A DNA stretch of 64,000 nt, from contig OY730440.1 in NCBI GenBank assembly GCA_963422655.1, forward strand, positions 1,426,001 to 1,490,000. The letters run 5' to 3'. Below, in pieces: positions 1 to 7,875 of this stretch. Positions within the stretch are counted from its first letter, which is position 1, and each line of letters starts with the position of its first letter. The notes beneath the pieces are model-generated. The model was not told where the DNA came from and did not search any database. It was given only the letters and a program-made list of their open reading frames with translations. This stretch comes from CATQHS01 sp963422655. Its GTDB lineage: Bacteria; Actinomycetota; Acidimicrobiia; Acidimicrobiales; Aldehydirespiratoraceae. The position numbers were made by a program, and so were the translations under genes.

Positions 1-79
1 GTAGCGATCCCCGGGCTGCGGGCGGGGCTCGGGCCGTTCCCGCCCGGAGTGATACCGGGAGTGGTACCGGAGGTGACTC

Positions 80-1222
80 GTGTATGTCGACCTGAAGTTT
101 GCCGACGAGAGTTGGGCGGTCACCACCATCGAGGCCATGGCTCGCTTTGCCGAGGAGAACCGAGCCGAGCTGGGCCGCTGCCAGAGCGAAGGCCGGTTCC
201 CGGCCGAGCTGTACGCAGCGATGGGCGCCAACGGTTGGGTCGGTCCGTTCACCCCGACCGAGGAGGGGGGCAGCGGCAAGGGAGTGGCTGAGTACTGCCT
301 CATCGAAGAGGAGGTCGGCCGGTGCGGGCTGGTCTCGCCCCAGATCTCCATCCAGGGCCAGCGCTGGCTGATCGACTGGGGCACCCCCGCCCAACGTCGG
401 CGCTACCTGCCAGGGATCGCTCGGGGGACCCTCATCTTCTCCGAGTCGATTTCGGAGCCCGGAGTCGGGTCGTCCATGAAGCTCATGGAGACCACGGCCC
501 GGCCCGACGGCACCGACTGGATCCTCGATGGCGCCAAAACCCATGTCAACCTGGGCCATCACAGCCATGTGACTCTCGTTTACGCCATCGCTCCCGCCGG
601 CATCACCGCCTTTCTCGTCGACACCGACGAGCCGGGGGTGCAGACCCGCCCCACCGACCCCATCGGGCTGCGACTGATCCCGACCGCCGACGTGACCCTG
701 ACCGGCGTGCGGGTTCCCGCTTCGGCCGTTCTGGGTCAAGTGGGCCGGGGTATGGACACCTTCTTCTCTACCTTCAACATGAGCCGCCTCGGCAACGCAT
801 CGGAGCTCATCGGCTTCGGGCGCCGGGCTCTGGCCGACGCCATCGCCTACGGCAGCATCCGCCCGGTCGGCGACTCGATGGTCACCGATTTTCAGGGGAT
901 CCAATGGACGGTGGCCAACTGCTACAGCGAGCTGTACGGGGCATCACTGGCCCGGGACCGGGCCGCCAACCTCCACGCCGCCGGGGCCGATGTGGCCCTG
1001 GCCACGTCACTGGCCAAGAAGATGGCCATCGATGCCTCCGAGCACGCCGTCAACGAGGCTTTCGCTCTCACCGGCGGTCACGGTCTGTACACCGACACCG
1101 GCTACGGACAGCTCCTGCACGACATGAAGGTGCTGCGGGTGGCTGGAGGTTCTCTCGAGGTGCTTCGGAACTATGTCGCCCGCCGGGTACTGCGCTCGGA
1201 GAACTACGAGGGCTTGGCGTGA
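80..1222 (+). CDS. Acyl-CoA dehydrogenase family protein
   Basis: A 380-residue flavoprotein of the acyl-CoA dehydrogenase family, which oxidises an acyl-CoA at C2-C3 and passes electrons to ETF. Visible landmarks are the FAD/substrate loop ESISEPGVGSS (about residues 123-133), the mid-domain LTGVRVPASAVLG, the C-terminal LTGGHGLYTD, and GGSLEVLRNYVARR near residue 360, whose Glu is at the usual catalytic-base position of the family. The GTG start is chosen because GGAGG lies at 69-73, six bases upstream. It overlaps the next gene by 4 bp (GTGA), so the two are translationally coupled. The true substrate cannot be read; the ligase next door suggests an acid activated to its CoA ester. A fused ETF is encoded at 15838-17664. 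Confidence 0.92.
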   Translation: MYVDLKFADESWAVTTIEAMARFAEENRAELGRCQSEGRFPAELYAAMGANGWVGPFTPTEEGGSGKGVAEYCLIEEEVGRCGLVSPQISIQGQRWLIDWGTPAQRRRYLPGIARGTLIFSESISEPGVGSSMKLMETTARPDGTDWILDGAKTHVNLGHHSHVTLVYAIAPAGITAFLVDTDEPGVQTRPTDPIGLRLIPTADVTLTGVRVPASAVLGQVGRGMDTFFSTFNMSRLGNASELIGFGRRALADAIAYGSIRPVGDSMVTDFQGIQWTVANCYSELYGASLARDRAANLHAAGADVALATSLAKKMAIDASEHAVNEAFALTGGHGLYTDTGYGQLLHDMKVLRVAGGSLEVLRNYVARRVLRSENYEGLA

Positions 1223-2841
1223 AAAACCTGGCCCAGCTCGTCCTGGACCGGGTCGAGCAAAGGCCCGAGGCTCGATTCGGGATGGCCGGAACCGACTTCA
1301 CCTTGGAGCAGGCAGTGGAGCGGGCCGCAGCCGCAGTGGGCGGCCTGGAGGCAGCCGGGGTATCGCCCGGCGCCCGGGTGGCCGTCATCGGCTCCACTTC
1401 CAACAGTTACCTGGTGGGCTGGCTGGGGTTGGTGCTGGCCGGAGCCGAACCGGCGCTGATCAACCCCGCCTATCCCACCGAGCTGATCACCGAGATGCTG
1501 ATCGGGCTCGAACCCGAAGCGGTCTTGTGGTTTGGTTCGGGCCCCGAGATCGCCGCCGCTCGTCATGCTGGTCTTGACTCTCGTCGTGCTGGTCTTGACT
1601 CTCGTCGTGCTGGTCTTGGCTCTCGTCGTGCTCATCTCGACGGTTCCCGGCTCGATCAGGGCCGGCTGCTGGCCGACGGGCGGATCATCGAGGGCTCGAT
1701 TCCCGATCCGTTTCCGGGCCTGGGGCGAGGCCGTCTGGACGTGGCTGGGTACATGCACACCTCCGGCACCACAGGTGTCCCCAAGTTCTGCGAGCAGACC
1801 CACGAGTACTACCTGCAGCTGGGCCGCTTCATTGCCGATTCGCTGGCACTGTCGGCGGTCGACACCGTTCTGGCTCCGTTGCCCATGTTCCACGTCAATC
1901 CTCTGGGCTATGGAGTTGTCGGCGGCCTGACCGGACGGAGCGATGTGCTGGGGGTGGAGAAGTTCTCGGCCCGAAAGTTCTGGCCCACCGTCAAGGCCTG
2001 TGGAGCCACGGTGCTAATCCTGCACGCTCCGCCTGTCGAGATCCTGAAACGGGCCACTACCGGAGCCGATGCGGCCGGCCATCGGGTGACCCGGATGTTC
2101 TACGCTGATTCCGAATTCCTGGACACTTTCGACATCCCCCTGGGGTTCTCGGCCTACGGTTCCACCGAGGCGGGCGGGTTGTGCCACATCTGGGCCTGGC
2201 GGCGGGGCGATGATTATGGTGCTCATCACCGTGATGAGCACGATGATGAGCACGATGATGAGCACGATCTGTCACTGTCAGGGGAGATCTCCCGGCTTGA
2301 GGGGATATCCCGTTATGGTGGCCGATCTCGCCACGAGGTCGAATGGAAGGTCACCTCCGACGGGGAGATCTGGGTGCGAGCCGATCGGCCCGGTGTACTG
2401 TTCAACGGATACCGGCGAGGCTCGGAGCTGGATGCCCCCTTTGACCCCGACGGCTGGTTCCATACCGGTGACTTGGGCCGGGTCGACGCCGTCGGCAACC
2501 TGGTATTCATCGAGCGCAAGGCCGAGTCGATCCGGGTGAAAGGCGAGCTCGTGCCCATCGGTTATGTCGAGCAGTGCTTCGCGTCCGTCGAGGCCCTCGA
2601 CGACTTGGCCGTTTGGCGCCGCCCCAGCGAGCTGGTCGACGATGAGATCGTCCTGTACGTCGTGGCCGATGCCATCCCGCTCGACCGGATCCGGGCCGTG
2701 GCCGCGTCCCTGCCGGTGTTCATGCGGCCGTCGGCGGTAGTCCGGGTGGCATCGATACCGCGTGACTCGGGGGTAGGCAAGGTACGCCGGAGGCTCCTCG
2801 AAGACATACCAAACTTGGAAACAGCGAACTTGGGACAGTGA
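1219..2841 (+). CDS. AMP-forming acyl-CoA synthetase / adenylating ligase
   Basis: A 540-residue ANL-superfamily enzyme that would adenylate a carboxylic acid and most likely transfer it to CoA. Core motifs are in order: HTSGTTGVPK (about residue 180), YGSTEAGG (about 313), GWFHTGDLG (about 412), RVKGELVP (about 439), and the C-terminal catalytic Lys in DSGVGKVRR (about 520). Start GTG overlaps the stop of the upstream acyl-CoA dehydrogenase. Two in-frame minisatellites sit inside the gene: a 21-bp unit giving a 7-residue repeat (AGLDSRR-like, residues about 115-138) and a 12-bp unit giving DEHD three times (about 339-350). Both fall between conserved motifs, probably in surface loops. Substrate unknown. 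Confidence 0.88.
   Translation: MKNLAQLVLDRVEQRPEARFGMAGTDFTLEQAVERAAAAVGGLEAAGVSPGARVAVIGSTSNSYLVGWLGLVLAGAEPALINPAYPTELITEMLIGLEPEAVLWFGSGPEIAAARHAGLDSRRAGLDSRRAGLGSRRAHLDGSRLDQGRLLADGRIIEGSIPDPFPGLGRGRLDVAGYMHTSGTTGVPKFCEQTHEYYLQLGRFIADSLALSAVDTVLAPLPMFHVNPLGYGVVGGLTGRSDVLGVEKFSARKFWPTVKACGATVLILHAPPVEILKRATTGADAAGHRVTRMFYADSEFLDTFDIPLGFSAYGSTEAGGLCHIWAWRRGDDYGAHHRDEHDDEHDDEHDLSLSGEISRLEGISRYGGRSRHEVEWKVTSDGEIWVRADRPGVLFNGYRRGSELDAPFDPDGWFHTGDLGRVDAVGNLVFIERKAESIRVKGELVPIGYVEQCFASVEALDDLAVWRRPSELVDDEIVLYVVADAIPLDRIRAVAASLPVFMRPSAVVRVASIPRDSGVGKVRRRLLEDIPNLETANLGQ
1561..1632 (+). repeat. In-frame 21-bp tandem repeat, about 3.4 copies
   Basis: Units at 1561-1581, 1582-1602 and 1603-1623 plus a partial unit. 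The length is a multiple of three, so the ligase frame is kept and a 7-residue Ala-Gly-Leu-Asp-Ser-Arg-Arg-like peptide is repeated. Confidence 0.95.
2233..2268 (+). repeat. In-frame 12-bp tandem repeat, 3 copies
   Basis: gatgagcacgat is repeated three times without interruption, encoding DEHD-DEHD-DEHD inside the AMP-forming ligase, just after its YGSTEAGG motif. Confidence 0.95.
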
Positions 2842-2954
2842 ACCTGAAAGAAACAGTGAACCTGAAAGAAACAGTGAACCTGAAAGAAACAGTAGTGACA
2901 GACAAAAGAAGCCTTGGCGACAAAAGAAGCCTTGGTGACAAAAGAAGCCTTGGT
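2838..2954 (+). repeat. Two adjacent 18-bp tandem repeats at a gene junction
   Basis: gtgaacctgaaagaaaca occurs three times at 2838-2891 and gacaaaagaagccttggt (one variant base) three times at 2901-2954. The first array starts inside the stop of the ligase gene. Together they fill nearly the whole gap to the next gene. Two unrelated units of the same 18-bp length lie side by side. Confidence 0.95.
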
Positions 2955-2977
2955 GATTTTGAGACAACGGTAAACCT

Positions 2978-3796
2978 GTGATCGACGGGATGGTGGACTT
3001 CCACGTGCATTCGGGGCCGAGCCTGGCCCCCCGCCACAGCCACGACCCCGAGACGCTGGAAACGGCCCGGGCTGCCGGGATCGCCACCTTCGTGCTCAAG
3101 GCCCACGAGGGCTCCTCGGCCGAGCGGGCCGAACTGTTGGGGCCTGAGGCAGTAGGAGGTGTGGTGCTCAACTCACCGGTGGGTGGAGCCAACCCTGACG
3201 CTGTAGCCGTAGCGGCTCGGTTCGGGGCCCGAGTGGTATGGCTGCCCACCATCTCGTCGCCCACTCATGTCGCCGCCTGTGAGCGCCCCGAACTGGCCGC
3301 TCATCGAGACATATCGTTTCGAACGGTGCCCGTGGTCACCGACGGCACCTTGCGGGGCGAATGGCTGGAGGTGTTCGACGAGGTCGCCCGCCACGACTTG
3401 GTGCTTGCTTCGGGTCATCTCAGCATGGACGAGGCGGTGGTGACGCTGAGTGAGGCCCGCCGGCGGGGCGTAGACCGTCTGGTGGTCAACCACCCCGGCT
3501 TGGCTTTCCTGGGCTGGCGGGACGAGCACGCCGAGACATTCCGAACTCTGGGCGCGCATCTCGAGATAGGTGTACTCGCCGATCTGCTAGCCGGTCCGAA
3601 CGGACCGACCACCGAGGACCTGATAGCCGGCTACCCGCACGAGTTGCTGGTATTCGGCAGCGATCTCGGACACCGGGACTACCCGCCCATCGCCACCGGC
3701 ATCCGGTCCTGGGTCGAGCGACTCGATCCTTTGTTGGGCGACGCGGGGCTGGAGCGGGTGACTCGCACGTCGGCCCTGGGATTGCTCGACCAATGA
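2978..3796 (+). CDS. DUF6282-like metal-dependent amidohydrolase-fold protein
   Basis: A 272-residue protein with the N-terminal metal-ligand signature DFHVHSGPS (about residues 7-15), then FVLKAHEG, ASGHLS, VVNHPG and GSDLGHRD, a succession of His/Asp motifs expected of a TIM-barrel metal hydrolase. The start of the protein matches what I recall of DUF6282 family members. The GTG start at 2978 follows an 18-bp repeat array and no strong Shine-Dalgarno is visible, so the exact start is uncertain; ATG at 2990 is an alternative. It ends 10 bp before the next gene and is probably cotranscribed with its neighbours. Reaction unknown; hydrolysis of an amide, lactone or cyclic imide is inference. 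Confidence 0.72.
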   Translation: MIDGMVDFHVHSGPSLAPRHSHDPETLETARAAGIATFVLKAHEGSSAERAELLGPEAVGGVVLNSPVGGANPDAVAVAARFGARVVWLPTISSPTHVAACERPELAAHRDISFRTVPVVTDGTLRGEWLEVFDEVARHDLVLASGHLSMDEAVVTLSEARRRGVDRLVVNHPGLAFLGWRDEHAETFRTLGAHLEIGVLADLLAGPNGPTTEDLIAGYPHELLVFGSDLGHRDYPPIATGIRSWVERLDPLLGDAGLERVTRTSALGLLDQ

Positions 3797-3806
3797 ATAC
3801 GGCCTC

Positions 3807-4913
3807 ATGAGCGCTGTTGCCGGCCAGGGCCTCAGGCGCGTCGCGGTTCTGCCCGGCGACGGGATCGGGGCCGAGGTGGTGGCCGGACCCCTGGAGTTGC
3901 TGGAGGCCATGGCCGCCGCCGGTCGAATCGAGCTGACCGGACCCTGGCCCGCCGGCGCTTCTGCGTTCGGGTCCTTCGGGCGGGGGATGCCTGATGGCAC
4001 CCTGGACGCCTGCGATTCGGCCGATGCCTTGTTCTTGGGCGCCATCGGGGAGCACCCGGGTGTCTCTGCTGATGATTTCCGACCCGAGAAGGTCATTATC
4101 GGACTGCGGGAGCGGTTCGACCTTCGGGTCAGCATCCGCCCGGTCCACCGCATTCGGCCTTCTGATCGGCCTTCCGATCGGCGACCGCTGATCGTGCTGC
4201 GCAACCTGCTCGGCGGCGCCTACGGAGTCGCCGACACCCGTACCGAGAGCGAGGGGACGGCCCCGGCCACCGATAGGTTCGTCCTGACCCCGGGTCAGAT
4301 CACCGAGCTGGCCGAGCTGGCCTGCGACATGGTGGAACGGGGCCTGGCCTCGAAGGTCATCTCGGTGGACAAGGCCAACCTGCTGGCCACCAGCCGACTG
4401 TGGAGAAAGACGGCCGGCCGAGTGGCATCCCGGCGCCGGGTCCCCATACGTCACACCTACGTGGATCGCATGGCCTACGAACTGGCCCATGACGACGTGG
4501 TGAGCGATGCCGTGATCCTCACCGAAGGGATCTTCGGTGACATTCTCAGCGACTTGATCGCGGGCCGGGCCGGGACGATCGCGCTGGTAGGGTCGGCCAG
4601 CGTCAATCCCGCCCGGCCGGTGCGAGGCCGTTGCGTCGGGCTGTTCGAACCCAGCCACGGGTCGGCACCCCGCCACGCTGGCACCGGGCGGGTGAACCCG
4701 TCGGGGGCTTACATGGCTCTGGTGTCGTTGCTGGAATGGTTCCCCGAGACAGCCGACCTGGCCCCGGCGGTGTCCGATGCCTTGAGCGCAGTGCTGCACA
4801 CCGGCCCTTGGACCTACGATCTGGCCCCGACCGGCTCCGAGCCGGTCGGTACCGAGGCTTTTGCCACCGCGGTCAACGATCGAGCCCGGCCGTTGCTGGC
4901 CGAGAAGTTGTGA
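3807..4913 (+). CDS. Isopropylmalate/isocitrate dehydrogenase family enzyme (LeuB-like)
   Basis: A 368-residue beta-decarboxylating dehydrogenase. Seen: the NAD-loop start VLPGDGIGAEVV (about 14-25), LFLGAIG, the substrate-arginine region RERFDLRVSIRPV, VDKANLLATSRLW, the metal-binding stretch DAVILTEGIFGDILSDL, and the adenine-binding FEPSHGSAPRHAGTGRVNP. Family members oxidise and decarboxylate 2-hydroxy-3-carboxy acids with NAD(P). The name leuB is withheld because no leuA, leuC or leuD is nearby and the operon looks catabolic; a 3-isopropylmalate, tartrate or homoisocitrate substrate is possible. Start ATG lies 10 bp after the upstream stop. Confidence 0.85.
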   Translation: MSAVAGQGLRRVAVLPGDGIGAEVVAGPLELLEAMAAAGRIELTGPWPAGASAFGSFGRGMPDGTLDACDSADALFLGAIGEHPGVSADDFRPEKVIIGLRERFDLRVSIRPVHRIRPSDRPSDRRPLIVLRNLLGGAYGVADTRTESEGTAPATDRFVLTPGQITELAELACDMVERGLASKVISVDKANLLATSRLWRKTAGRVASRRRVPIRHTYVDRMAYELAHDDVVSDAVILTEGIFGDILSDLIAGRAGTIALVGSASVNPARPVRGRCVGLFEPSHGSAPRHAGTGRVNPSGAYMALVSLLEWFPETADLAPAVSDALSAVLHTGPWTYDLAPTGSEPVGTEAFATAVNDRARPLLAEKL

Positions 4914-4938
4914 TCCTGGTTTCGGTGAGGCGGTTCTG

Positions 4939-5889
4939 GTGAGCGAGCAACATCATTTCGACGAGCAACATCATTTCGACGAGCAACACATTGTCGAACT
5001 GTGTGACCTGCCCACTGTCACCGACTGGCTGGAGCAAGCCTGGAAGGACCTCGGTGAGGGCCGGGCCGCTACCACGGTTCGGGTCCGAGCCGGTGGCAAG
5101 GATCTCATGGCCTCAGCCATGGCCGCTTCTTGGCCTCGTCACCGAGTGGGCGGAGGCAAACTGTACCTCACCCATCCCACCGGGTTCACATTCCTGGTGG
5201 CGCTGTTCAGCCCCGGGGAAGGTTTGTTGGCCACTTTCGACGGGGCCGGGTTGACTGCGATCCGTACCGCGGCTGCCACTGCTGTGGCCCTTCGGCATCT
5301 CGAGCCTCCCCATAGCGGCAATTGCGCCCTGTTCGGCACCGGTATGCAGTCCAAGCCCCATGTGCTGGCCTTGGCCCAAGAACTGGACATCGACGACCTG
5401 CGGATCAGCGGCCGTACCCCGGCCAAGGTCGAAGCCTTGGCCGCCTGGGCCAGCGAGCAGGGCCTCCCGGCCCGGGTCACCGGCCCCGCCGAGGCCATCG
5501 CCGGGGCCGGTGTAGTGGTGACCGTCACCGCCAGCTCCGAGCCTCTGTTCGACGGCGCCCGGCTCGATTCGGGAGCGCTGGTCTGTGCGGTCGGTTCCAC
5601 CAAGGCCGATCGCACCGAGATCGACCGGGCCACGGTCCAGCGGGCCGGCTTCGTGGTCAGCGACAGCGCCGAGGGGGCCCGCACCGAGGCCGGTGATCTG
5701 ATCGGGGCTGCGGCCGGCGGCGGCTTCGACTGGAACGACCTCGTCGACTTGGCCGATGTGGTGGCCGGACGGGTAACCCCGCCCGAGCCGGGCTCGCAGA
5801 TCGTGTTGTTCGAGTCCCAGGGGGTCGCCTTGCAGGACGTTGTGGCCGCCACCCTCGTCTACCAGCGCCACCACGGGCTCGTTTCCTGA
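4939..5889 (+). CDS. Ornithine cyclodeaminase / mu-crystallin family protein
   Basis: A 316-residue NAD(P)-binding protein. The Rossmann segment begins with LFGTGMQSKPHVLAL (about residue 130), followed by ISGRTPAKVEALAAWA and VVVTVTASSEPLFDG, and the fold closes with GALVCAVGSTKADRTEID. The family includes ornithine cyclodeaminase, ketimine reductase, and alanine or opine-type dehydrogenases, so the reaction cannot be fixed from sequence. The GTG start at 4939 is chosen because the conserved region begins soon after it. The N-terminus is a duplicated hexapeptide EQHHFD from an 18-bp tandem repeat. Last gene of the apparent five-gene operon; its stop codon sits in another short repeat. Confidence 0.85.
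   Translation: MSEQHHFDEQHHFDEQHIVELCDLPTVTDWLEQAWKDLGEGRAATTVRVRAGGKDLMASAMAASWPRHRVGGGKLYLTHPTGFTFLVALFSPGEGLLATFDGAGLTAIRTAAATAVALRHLEPPHSGNCALFGTGMQSKPHVLALAQELDIDDLRISGRTPAKVEALAAWASEQGLPARVTGPAEAIAGAGVVVTVTASSEPLFDGARLDSGALVCAVGSTKADRTEIDRATVQRAGFVVSDSAEGARTEAGDLIGAAAGGGFDWNDLVDLADVVAGRVTPPEPGSQIVLFESQGVALQDVVAATLVYQRHHGLVS
4945..4989 (+). repeat. 18-bp tandem repeat at the 5' end of a gene
   Basis: gagcaacatcatttcgac occurs twice in full plus a partial third copy. It begins two codons after the start codon, so the protein gains EQHHFD repeats without loss of frame. Confidence 0.95.
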
Positions 5890-5926
5890 GCAAAGGTTTC
5901 CTGAGCAAAGGATTCCTGAACAACAG
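5882..5926 (+). repeat. 15-bp tandem repeat over a stop codon
   Basis: tttcctgagcaaagg is present twice plus a degenerate third copy. The TGA stop of the cyclodeaminase-like gene (5887-5889) lies within the first copy. The following 90 bp to the Fic gene contain a possible -10 (TAGAAT at about 5999) but no clear -35. Confidence 0.8.
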
Positions 5927-6015
5927 GCCAACGGGGCGTTGTTGAAGCCGTCTTCACCTACGGCCGAGCCAATGAAAGGGATCGGTCGATTGCTTTACTT
6001 AGAATAGGCACTTGC

Positions 6016-7236
6016 ATGCACCCGGAAGCATTCTCTTCCCGAGAGCGCGGCACAGTCCGTAAGACGTTGACCGGCCGTAAGACGTTCGCCGGCTTCTGGG
6101 CCTTTCATCCCGAGCCGTTGCCCCGCGATTACCGGATTCCACTGGGGATGGCTTCGCTGCTCGATGAGGCCACCGGGGTCGTGCACTGTCTCGGCGGTGT
6201 GGGCCGACTGCTTCCCAACCCTCACCCGCTGATCGGACCGCGCCTGCGGATCGAAGCGATTCGTAGCTCTCGCATCGAGGGGACCAAAACCGACCTCACC
6301 CAATTACTGCGAGTGGAAGCAGGCGAGTCGCCAGCTCGTGAGGACGTCGCCGACGCTCGAGAGGTATTGAACTACATCGTCGCCACAGAATACGGAATCG
6401 AGCGGATCCGTAGTGGATTCCCCGTCTCTACACGGCTGTTCTGTGAGATGCACGAACGACTGCTTTCCGGCGTAAGGGGCCGAGACCGCCATCCCGGCGA
6501 ACTCCGCAAGAGCCCGGTGTGGATCGGCGGAAGCAGCCTTGACGACGCCGTTTTCGTCCCGCCACCACCCGACGAGATGCACAGCGCTCTGGCTGACCTG
6601 GAGCGGTTCCTTCACGAACGGGATCTGCCGTTGCTGGTTCAACTGGCCTTGGCCCATTACCAGTTCGAGGTGATCCATCCGTTCGGTGAGGGCAACGGGC
6701 TTATCGGTCGGCTGCTCATTCCGTTGATGCTCTTGGAGCGGGGTGCTTTGTCTCAACCCCTGCTCTACCTGTCGGCCTACTTCGAGGAGCATCGGTCCGA
6801 GTACTACGACCACATGCTCGCCACGAGCCGGCACGGTGATCTGGGTACTTGGATGGCATTCTTCCTCGAAGGGATACGTCGCCAGGCCCGGGACGCCTTG
6901 GAGCGAACAGTCCGTCTGGTCGAGCTTCAACAACAGATGCGTGACGCGCTGCTCCGAGAAGGCCGGCCATCCTCGGTGTTGCGGCTAGCCGAGTTGCTGT
7001 TCGCTACGCCCGTGGTGAGTGCTCCGGTGGCTGCATCCCGGCTCGAAGTCACCCCGCCGACTGCCTACACTGCTATCGCCGTCTTGGAGGAACGCGGCGA
7101 TCTTCGAGAGATAACAGGGGGTCAGCGCCATCGCCTCTTCAAAGCGCCGCGGATCTTCGAAGCGCCGCGGATCTTCGAAGCCGTGTACGGTTCCATCGAG
7201 CCCGCTGACACCGGTTCCGGCTCGGACTCGGTGTGA
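6016..7236 (+). CDS. Fic family protein (class II type, N-terminal inhibitory motif)
   Basis: A 406-residue Fic/DOC protein, expected to transfer AMP from ATP to a hydroxyl side chain of a target protein. The inhibitory helix motif (S/T)xxxE(G/N) is present as SSRIEG (about residues 83-88) ahead of the Fic core, the class II arrangement. The active-site loop is HPFGEGNGLIGR (about residue 221): catalytic His and the acidic residue are present, but the usual GNGR arginine is Leu. A winged-helix-like C-terminus (residues about 330-390) may bind DNA. Two 18-bp tandem duplications occur in frame, giving RKTLTG-RKTFAG near the N-terminus and KAPRIFE-type repeats near the C-terminus. The gene abuts the convergent SnoaL-like gene with no gap. 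Confidence 0.88.
   Translation: MHPEAFSSRERGTVRKTLTGRKTFAGFWAFHPEPLPRDYRIPLGMASLLDEATGVVHCLGGVGRLLPNPHPLIGPRLRIEAIRSSRIEGTKTDLTQLLRVEAGESPAREDVADAREVLNYIVATEYGIERIRSGFPVSTRLFCEMHERLLSGVRGRDRHPGELRKSPVWIGGSSLDDAVFVPPPPDEMHSALADLERFLHERDLPLLVQLALAHYQFEVIHPFGEGNGLIGRLLIPLMLLERGALSQPLLYLSAYFEEHRSEYYDHMLATSRHGDLGTWMAFFLEGIRRQARDALERTVRLVELQQQMRDALLREGRPSSVLRLAELLFATPVVSAPVAASRLEVTPPTAYTAIAVLEERGDLREITGGQRHRLFKAPRIFEAPRIFEAVYGSIEPADTGSGSDSV
6058..6093 (+). repeat. 18-bp tandem duplication inside the Fic gene
   Basis: Two diverged copies starting cgtaagacgtt encode RKTLTG and RKTFAG. They lie in the first 25 codons, before the inhibitory motif. Confidence 0.85.
7144..7179 (+). repeat. 18-bp tandem duplication near the Fic 3' end
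   Basis: gcgccgcggatcttcgaa is present twice with no mismatch, giving two APRIFE peptides in the tail of the Fic protein. Confidence 0.95.
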
Positions 7237-7704
7237 TCAGCTCTCCGGTACCCGGCGGCGCCCGAACGACTGTTGGGGCACCCCCCGGTAGAGCGAGAAA
7301 TGGCCCTGCACCCCCCGCCACGGCTCATCGACGCCATCTCGTGCCAGCACGAAAGTGCATCGGCCGGGGCGGTCGAAAGGCTGCTGGCTCTCGGTGAACC
7401 CCACCGAGGTCCAAGTCACCGCCACCGCGGCCATACACCGGTCCGGAGACACGGTGGCATGCATGTTCTCGCTTTCCAGCCGGAAATCATCGATGGTCGG
7501 CCACACCTTCCGCCACTGGGCGTCAACGAACTGCTCCACCCCCACCACGATGTCGTGGAAGGTGCTGAAGCTGACCACCTCAGGGTCCATCATGGCTGCC
7601 GCCGATGCGAACTCGAGGCTGGCGACATGACCGGAGAAGCGATCGATCCACCCTTGTAGCGAGCGCTCGTCTTCAGTGTTAGTCAAGGGTTCAGTGTTGG
7701 TCAA
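7237..7704 (-). CDS. SnoaL-like / NTF2-fold small protein
   Basis: A 155-residue protein with the sequence style of the SnoaL/ketosteroid-isomerase-like fold: an N-terminal helix (WIDRFSGHVASLEFASAAAMM), then VVSFSTFHDIVVGVEQFVDAQWRKVWP and three long strands ending in VQGHFSLYRGVP. Many such proteins are isomerases, hydratases or ligand binders, and function cannot be assigned. The start is ambiguous because it lies inside an 18-bp repeat array on this strand (unit contains TTGACCAACACTGA). The TTG at 7704 is one of several repeated TTG codons in the same frame. It converges on the Fic gene without a gap, so any terminator must overlap coding sequence. Confidence 0.6.
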   Translation of the reverse strand: MTNTEPLTNTEDERSLQGWIDRFSGHVASLEFASAAAMMDPEVVSFSTFHDIVVGVEQFVDAQWRKVWPTIDDFRLESENMHATVSPDRCMAAVAVTWTSVGFTESQQPFDRPGRCTFVLARDGVDEPWRGVQGHFSLYRGVPQQSFGRRRVPES

Positions 7705-7750
7705 GGTTTCAGGTTTCAGTGTTGGTCAAGGGTTCAGTGTTGGTCAAGGG
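7672..7750. repeat. 18-bp tandem repeat, about 4 copies, over a gene start
   Basis: ttcagtgttggtcaaggg is found at 7672-7689, 7690-7707, 7715-7732 and 7733-7750, broken by a 7-bp partial copy. On the minus strand each unit offers a TTG, so the array multiplies candidate start codons for the SnoaL-like gene. Confidence 0.93.
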
Positions 7751-7875
7751 CATGACATTGGGCCTGGGCATAACATTGGGCAAAACATAGCGTATACATG
7801 CCCTGGTTTGTATACAGGATCTGGTCGCGTACAAGCTCCGGGTTCGCGGGCCCGGGCCGAGAAAGGCGAGATGCT

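Noticed and set aside
2278..4799. Long minus-strand open frames opposite the first operon
   Set aside because: They are antisense shadows of the GC-rich hydrolase, ligase and LeuB-like genes; they contain repeat-derived peptides and no family motifs.
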